Below, one piece after another: positions 39,156 through 42,389 of a stretch of DNA of 42,389 nt. The stretch comes from Thiomicrospira sp. Its GTDB lineage: Bacteria > Pseudomonadota > Gammaproteobacteria > Thiomicrospirales > Thiomicrospiraceae. The notes beneath the pieces were generated by a model. The model was not told the origin of the DNA, ran no database searches, and saw nothing but the letters and a program-made list of their open reading frames with translations. Within the stretch, counting starts at the first letter, position 1. Each line of letters starts with the position of its first letter. The stretch covers positions 1-42,389 of the forward strand of contig NZ_JACUTY010000014.1 in NCBI RefSeq assembly GCF_014859555.1, written 5' to 3'. Made by a program: the position numbers and the translations under genes.

Positions 39156-42100
39156 TTGATTGGCACAACGAAATAAGACATTAGCAGGTTCTTGAGCTTG
39201 TCCTCAGTTAACGGCTTTTCAACAAAATCATCCATACCGGCATCAATACAAACCTGCCGAAGATCACCTTCATTGCTCGCGGTTAACGCAAAAACCACAG
39301 GCTGGTGCCATGTTGTTTGTTTACGGAGCTGCTGTGTAGTCTCTATGCCACCTTGCTCGGGCAAGTTTAAATCCATCAAAACTAAATCATAATGATTTGA
39401 TTTTAAAAAATTAATAGCTTTCAATCCATCTTTAGCTAGCTCAAACGTCACTCCAATCTTTTCAAGTAACTTCATCATTACTATTTGGCTTACCTTGTTA
39501 TCTTCTACTAACAGAACTTTAATTTGACGAATTTTATGGTCAATATCAGCAAAATAATCATCAACATGAGAGATCAGCTCCTGACGTTGCTGCGTAAACA
39601 TGTCAATAAGAGATGGTGATGGCTGTTTTTTTTGTTTAAGGTGCTGGCTTAAATCACCGCACACTTTAGCTAATTTTTTAGCGGCCAGATTGCTTGCCAT
39701 ACCTTTTAAAGCATGGATTTTTTGCTCTAAATCTGACCAGGCCTGGCTATCAGAATCGGCTTGTAAAGATAATAAGTCATGGTCCAATGTATTAGATTCC
39801 TGCCTAAGGTCATCAATAAAACTGGCAAGTAATTGATGGTAGTGCACATGATCATCACAAAGCAAATTAACTCCCGCTTGCTTGTCCAGTATTTGATCAC
39901 TTGAAAGATGTTGTATGCTTTGAGCAAAACTTTCGATTTCAAGTGGTTTATTTACATCGACCTCAAGCCATTTCGCTAATACTATATATAAATCTTGTTT
40001 ATCAATCGGCTTACCGAGATGCCCATTCATGCCAACATCAAGTGCTTTTTTACGGTCTTCTACCATCGCTGCAGCCGTTAGAGCAATAATGGGCAGTTGC
40101 GTATTAAATGTGCGGATTATGCGAGTAGCTTCATAGCCACTCATAACTGGCATCTGTATATCCATCAACACCAAATCAATTTTAGTTTGGCCTTCTTTTA
40201 TTATATTTACGGCTTTTTTACCATTTTCAGCCAGATGGACATTCAAACCCATTTGTTTTAATTGTTTTTGAGCGACTTCTTGATTTATTTTATTATCTTC
40301 TACTAGTAACACATCACCAATGAAGGCTAAATGTTGATCTTTAACCCGATTATTTAGCTCAAGTAGCTCGGCTTGTTGCTCGCGCGAAGCTATATCCATT
40401 GGTAGTTCAAAAATAAAACTTGAGCCCTTACCTGGCTCGGTAATAATTAAAATATCATCACCACCCATTGCTTGTATTAAGCTTTGGCTAATAACCAGTC
40501 CAAGCCCTGTGCCACCGTATTTACGTGTAATAGAAGTATCGGCTTGGTTAAAAGCCTGGAATAAATTGGCTTGTTGAATTGTGTCCATTCCAATACCTGT
40601 ATCTACTACAGAGAAACGTAACCAAGCCATGTGGGAAGGATGACTAACCTTACTAACCTCTACTTGCACACCACCTTGGTGGGTGAACTTAACGGCATTA
40701 CTTATAAGGTTTGTTAAAACCTGACGTAAACGCGTTTCGTCACCAATGTAGACATTATCAAGACTGGGGTCATATTTAAATGACAAAACTAATCCCTTAT
40801 CTGTCGCCATCTGAGTGTAAAGACTGCCTAAGTTGTCAAATAATGCCTGTAGATTAAATGGATGCCTATATATTTCCATTTTCCTAGATTCAATTTTTGA
40901 GAAGTCAAGTATGTCATTGATTATGTTCAACAATATTCGGCTAGATCGATAAACTTTGAACAGGTTATTTTTAAGAATATATGGACTTTTTTCAGTTAAG
41001 CTCAATTCGCATAAGCCAATAATGCCATTAATTGGCGTACGAATTTCGTGGCTCATGTTAGCTAAAAACTCTGATTTAGCTTGGTTAGCTTTTTCAGCAG
41101 ATAGTTTGGATTTTTGTAAATCTTCAGCTTGGCATGCTTGCTTCTCCATTAAAAGATTAATCGCGTTAACAAGTGTGCCAACTTCATCTTTGTGCTTTAT
41201 CGGCAAAGCATGCATTGCATCTTTACCATCCACCATCAAATCTATACTAGTAGCGGCTTGTTGTAATGGTTTTAACAAAAATCGAGTCCAGAAAATCATC
41301 GCTAGGGTCAATGGTAGTATCAAGATCAAAATCAGCATCAAAATATTCAACAACACCGTATTCACGCTGGCTATTACCAATGAATAGGGTTGTGTATAAA
41401 TAATATCCCAATCCATTAGCTCAAGCTTTGTACTGTTGTACATGACTTTTTCGCCATGTTGATAAGTTGCTATACCATATCTTTTTCCGCTTGCAACCTT
41501 GTCAAACAAGGGTTGCATACTTGTTTCTTCAAACCGAATATGATCTAGCTCTGGACGTGATGAGGTAACTAGTCGTCGATTTTTTGGATCAGAAATATAA
41601 AGATCCCCACCAGAGCCAAACACCTCAAGTGCAATATCACGAATCATGTTGTCTTCAGAAAGATGTGTAATACCAAACAGAAACCCAAGCAATTTTTTTT
41701 GCTCGTTCAGAATGGGGGCTTTAATGATAAATACGGGTAACCCTGAAATGGGTAAAAGCTGAGGACGGGTTATAACCGCTTGTTTAGATTCTATTAAAGT
41801 TTTTATATACGAAAGATGACCACCTTGAACTCTCAATCTATCAGGAACCTTAGGGGAATCCGCAATTACCTTACCATCGAGATTTAATACGACCAGTCCA
41901 CCGTTAAAAAAGTCACGTAGAAATACACGACTATCTAGCACCTGTTGCATGCCCTCTAATTCAACCAAGTCATGGTTTTGAAATAAATGTTCACTTGCCG
42001 ACATCAAGATTTTTTTACCATCTGTCAAACTTCGTTCTAAACGACGAACAACAATCTGAGTCAGATCCTTTTGCTGGGCAAAGAGTAATTGTTGGCTTTC

Positions 42101-42211
42101 TTTTTTCACTTTTTCGGTTACGACTATCGCCACTACAAGCATGATTACAATAAACATCAATATAATCGCAAGAATAAAACGGTATAAAAGGCTGTTGGAA
42201 TTTAGCTTCAA
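39152..42211 (-). CDS. Hybrid sensor histidine kinase (dCache-like sensor, HisKA, HATPase, REC, HPt, REC)
   Basis: About 1019 residues. An N-terminal helix ([20 protein letters not shown]), a periplasmic sensor of about 250 residues of Cache type, a second helix, HAMP, HisKA with H388 in [15 protein letters not shown], HATPase ([30 protein letters not shown]), receiver 1 (D684 in [10 protein letters not shown]), HPt (H833 in HALKGMASN) and receiver 2 (D947 in [13 protein letters not shown]). The frame is open to a TTG at 42262, but TTG 42211 is preferred: AAGGAG lies nine bases before it. The receiver-HPt-receiver order after the kinase is unusual; the more usual order is REC-REC-HPt. The ligand is unknown. 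Confidence 0.94.
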   Translation of the reverse strand: MKLNSNSLLYRFILAIILMFIVIMLVVAIVVTEKVKKESQQLLFAQQKDLTQIVVRRLERSLTDGKKILMSASEHLFQNHDLVELEGMQQVLDSRVFLRDFFNGGLVVLNLDGKVIADSPKVPDRLRVQGGHLSYIKTLIESKQAVITRPQLLPISGLPVFIIKAPILNEQKKLLGFLFGITHLSEDNMIRDIALEVFGSGGDLYISDPKNRRLVTSSRPELDHIRFEETSMQPLFDKVASGKRYGIATYQHGEKVMYNSTKLELMDWDIIYTQPYSLVIASVNTVLLNILMLILILILPLTLAMIFWTRFLLKPLQQAATSIDLMVDGKDAMHALPIKHKDEVGTLVNAINLLMEKQACQAEDLQKSKLSAEKANQAKSEFLANMSHEIRTPINGIIGLCELSLTEKSPYILKNNLFKVYRSSRILLNIINDILDFSKIESRKMEIYRHPFNLQALFDNLGSLYTQMATDKGLVLSFKYDPSLDNVYIGDETRLRQVLTNLISNAVKFTHQGGVQVEVSKVSHPSHMAWLRFSVVDTGIGMDTIQQANLFQAFNQADTSITRKYGGTGLGLVISQSLIQAMGGDDILIITEPGKGSSFIFELPMDIASREQQAELLELNNRVKDQHLAFIGDVLLVEDNKINQEVAQKQLKQMGLNVHLAENGKKAVNIIKEGQTKIDLVLMDIQMPVMSGYEATRIIRTFNTQLPIIALTAAAMVEDRKKALDVGMNGHLGKPIDKQDLYIVLAKWLEVDVNKPLEIESFAQSIQHLSSDQILDKQAGVNLLCDDHVHYHQLLASFIDDLRQESNTLDHDLLSLQADSDSQAWSDLEQKIHALKGMASNLAAKKLAKVCGDLSQHLKQKKQPSPSLIDMFTQQRQELISHVDDYFADIDHKIRQIKVLLVEDNKVSQIVMMKLLEKIGVTFELAKDGLKAINFLKSNHYDLVLMDLNLPEQGGIETTQQLRKQTTWHQPVVFALTASNEGDLRQVCIDAGMDDFVEKPLTEDKLKNLLMSYFVVPIN

Positions 42212-42310
42212 ACTTAAAAACTCCTTTAAATTGCGCGGTTTTAAGTTACCTTGTATCGCCAAAATTTATATCACTTATTGCCAATATGATGCGTAATAAA
42301 CTAGTAATTG

Positions 42311-42325
42311 GGGCCGCTCGATTAA
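42311..42325. repeat. Solo end of the GGGCACC element near the right edge
   Basis: GGGCCGCTCGATTAA, two bases different from the element tip, seven bases past the stop of the partial minus-strand frame. Confidence 0.5.
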
Positions 42326-42331
42326 CTTAAA

Positions 42332-42389
42332 TTACGGCTTGGTTGGGGGGTCGAGCTGCAACATGGCTTGTTTATAAACTAACGCGGCT
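42332..42389 (-). CDS. Possible 3' end of a gene entering from the right
   Basis: A short open frame from the right edge ends at TAA (42332-42334) and encodes AALVYKQAMLQLDPPTKP. It is too short to assign. Support comes only from the open frame and from the position of a GGGC-type element end just past its stop, as seen for other minus-strand genes here. Confidence 0.3.
   Translation of the reverse strand, partial: AALVYKQAMLQLDPPTKP

Overview
The window reads as ordinary chromosomal DNA of a Gram-negative gammaproteobacterium. Evidence includes an F1Fo ATP synthase operon next to parB-parA-rsmG-mnmG (the arrangement found near the replication origin in this class), ubiA, YceI, type II QueF, HrpB, a TonB-dependent receptor with HemP, and an Aer-type chemoreceptor. 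The gene mix recalls sulfur-oxidising or marine lineages such as Thiomicrospira relatives, but this placement is an inference; no rRNA or tRNA gene is present to confirm it.

Layout. 1-3240: end of an unknown gene, an OafA-like acyltransferase facing a phage-type XRE regulator across a set of GTAAC-N5-GTTAC operators, then a ParD/ParE toxin-antitoxin pair. 3280-9094: a thiamine cluster (promoter, TPP riboswitch, thiC, thiO, thiS, thiG, a broken gene, thiD) whose intergenic gaps are filled with palindromic repeats. 9166-11552: thiol peroxidase, cytochrome b561, YceI and an unknown gene. 11544-14015 (minus): ubiA, a small unknown gene and glmU. 14156-21356 (minus): complete atp operon with two small AtpI/AtpZ-type genes at its head. 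21594-25784 (minus): parB, parA, rsmG, mnmG. 25898-31712: a lipoprotein, a DUF3010 protein, hrpB, queF, a small membrane protein and a probable outer-membrane barrel. 31917-35464 (minus): iron genes (ferritin, TonB receptor, hemP with a Fur-like promoter). 35655-42211: a signalling cluster (single receiver, Aer-like chemoreceptor, HPt protein, hybrid histidine kinase).

Two repeat systems overlie the genes. (1) A palindrome, core CAGGCCTG and usually ACCAGGCCTGGT, occurs at least 24 times, about 37-fold above chance, inside and between genes. It is missing from the atp operon and from the iron/signalling region. It resembles in style the highly iterated palindrome of cyanobacteria. (2) A non-coding element of about 260-275 bp has GGGCACCTCGATTAA-type inverted ends and nested hairpins. 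There are two full copies (34896-35157, 38259-38532) and several solo ends, three of which lie on or just past stop codons of minus-strand genes. One full copy sits between hemP and the TonB receptor. These two families are the best candidates here for something not yet described; no complete new defence or biosynthetic system was found.
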